Part shown: positions 63,368 through 64,000 of the stretch, piece after piece | Position numbering within the stretch: the first letter of the stretch is position 1 | Layout of the letters: every line of letters begins with the position of its first letter | Source: Microbacterium yannicii | GTDB lineage: Bacteria > Actinomycetota > Actinomycetes > Actinomycetales > Microbacteriaceae | Assembly (NCBI RefSeq): GCF_024055635.1 | Contig: NZ_JAMXMB010000014.1 | Location: 62,001-126,000 of the forward strand | DNA: 64,000 nt | Direction: 5' to 3' | Translations under genes and position numbers: made by a program | Notes under the pieces: model-generated | What the model was told of the DNA's origin: nothing | The model's database searches: none | What the model saw: the letters and a program-made list of their open reading frames with translations, nothing else

Positions 63368-64000
63368 ATGGCCGCTCGGGATCTCACACGCCAGATCGTC
63401 GTCATCAGCGCGTTCTGCTTCATGATCATCGCCGCCATGGTGGGCACCGGCCTGTTCGGCGGCACGGCGGTGCAGGATCTGCAGAACGGCGCGCTCGATG
63501 AGGACGGCTCATATCTCGCCCCCGCCAGCCCGGCGTTCTCGATCTGGTCGGTGATCTACGTGGGCCTCTTCGCATACACGATCTGGCAGGCGCTGCCCCG
63601 GCAGAGGGGAAGCGAACGACAGCGCGCGCTCGGCTGGCTCATCGCGGGCACGATGGCGCTGAACGGCCTGTGGCTCGTGATCGCGCAGTTCGGCTCGCTC
63701 GCGATGACCGTCCTCGCCATCATCGTGCTGCTGGCCGTGCTCGGCGTCACGTTCCACCGCACGGTCATCGAGCCTCCGGACGGCTGGGTCGACAGACTGC
63801 TCGTCGACGGCGTCACGGGTCTGCACCTCGGCTGGGTGACGCTGGCGACCGTCGCGAACGCCACGGCGTGGCTGACGTCGATCGCGCCCCCCGAGTGGGG
63901 GGATGCCGCCGACCTGTGGGGCGTCCTGGTGCTCATCGTCGTCGGAGTGGTGGGGCTCGGAATCGAGGCGGCGAGCCACTGGCGGCTGGCGCCGGCGCTC
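63368..64000 (+). CDS. TspO/MBR-like membrane protein, 3' truncated by window
   Basis: The first 211 codons are present and no stop is reached. Membrane spans alternate with Trp-rich segments (SPAFSIWSVIYVGLFAYTIWQALP, ALNGLWLVIAQFG, GLHLGWVTLATVANATAWLT), the arrangement seen in TspO/tryptophan-rich sensory proteins. ATG 63368 lies exactly 6 bp after TACGGT (63356-63361) with no ribosome site: leaderless. Confidence 0.82.
   Translation, partial: MAARDLTRQIVVISAFCFMIIAAMVGTGLFGGTAVQDLQNGALDEDGSYLAPASPAFSIWSVIYVGLFAYTIWQALPRQRGSERQRALGWLIAGTMALNGLWLVIAQFGSLAMTVLAIIVLLAVLGVTFHRTVIEPPDGWVDRLLVDGVTGLHLGWVTLATVANATAWLTSIAPPEWGDAADLWGVLVLIVVGVVGLGIEAASHWRLAPAL

Overview
The window reads as chromosome of a high-GC actinobacterium, most likely Microbacterium or a close Microbacteriaceae relative. 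The grounds are GC of roughly 70%, ATGA/GTGA-overlapped operons, many leaderless GTG/ATG starts, LacI/ROK/TetR-rich sugar islands, and small protein families I associate with that family. I found no rRNA, tRNA, CRISPR array, transposase, integrase or phage gene. All taxonomic and functional calls are from reading the sequence; no search was run.

Layout. 1-2.2 kb: end of a pantothenate operon (DUF2520 protein, panC, panB), then a cupin protein. 3.1-16.6 kb: a pectic-glycan island. It holds a 2-hydroxyacid dehydrogenase and a DUF2264 protein (minus strand), a DeoR-type HTH/LacI-type sensor regulator, a three-gene sugar ABC importer without its ATPase, a YesL-like membrane protein, a Tat-exported PL26/YetA-like rhamnogalacturonan lyase, a TatA paralogue, a sugar-phosphate isomerase/epimerase and a Gfo/Idh/MocA oxidoreductase. 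A shared 12-bp motif lies at three promoters and probably defines the regulon. 16.7-22.7 kb: TetR, an FUSC-like membrane protein, a short YidC, a DUF6412-type protein, a RecQ-like helicase with a phosphoribosyltransferase-like tail, and an LPT-repeat lipoprotein.

22.9-37.7 kb: a sulfur block. A rhodanese and a DmoA/NtaA-type flavin monooxygenase are followed by a peptide-type ABC importer, a second luciferase-like monooxygenase, paired CMD/AhpD-fold proteins and an FMN reductase. Next comes a cystathionine beta-synthase/gamma-synthase pair preceded by a leaderless 11-residue ORF with five cysteines (a probable cysteine attenuator), then an SLC13 permease with an RCK_C-like loop. The likely logic is import of an organosulfur compound, oxidative C-S cleavage with FMNH2, and entry of the sulfur into cysteine/methionine metabolism. 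The substrate is unknown.

38-41.2 kb: SDR enzyme with divergent TetR and a clear operator, two paralogous small proteins, a frameshifted gene remnant and a repeat cluster. 41.2-57.4 kb: arabinose/xylose island. A LacI regulator is divergent from Gfo-ThuA-Gfo-GH51. A GH3 glycosidase with its ABC importer (no ATPase) is divergent from a second LacI regulator. A ROK repressor is divergent from xylA, and xylB follows a 57-bp palindrome. 57.6-64 kb: coiled-coil protein, small alarmone synthetase, TetR with a doubled operator and an ABC-2-like membrane protein, a CPA2 antiporter with a small partner, and a TspO-like protein cut by the window end.

Gene-free stretches over 300 bp are 37687-38105 (palindromic repeats plus terminator) and 40675-41160 (gene remnant plus repeats).
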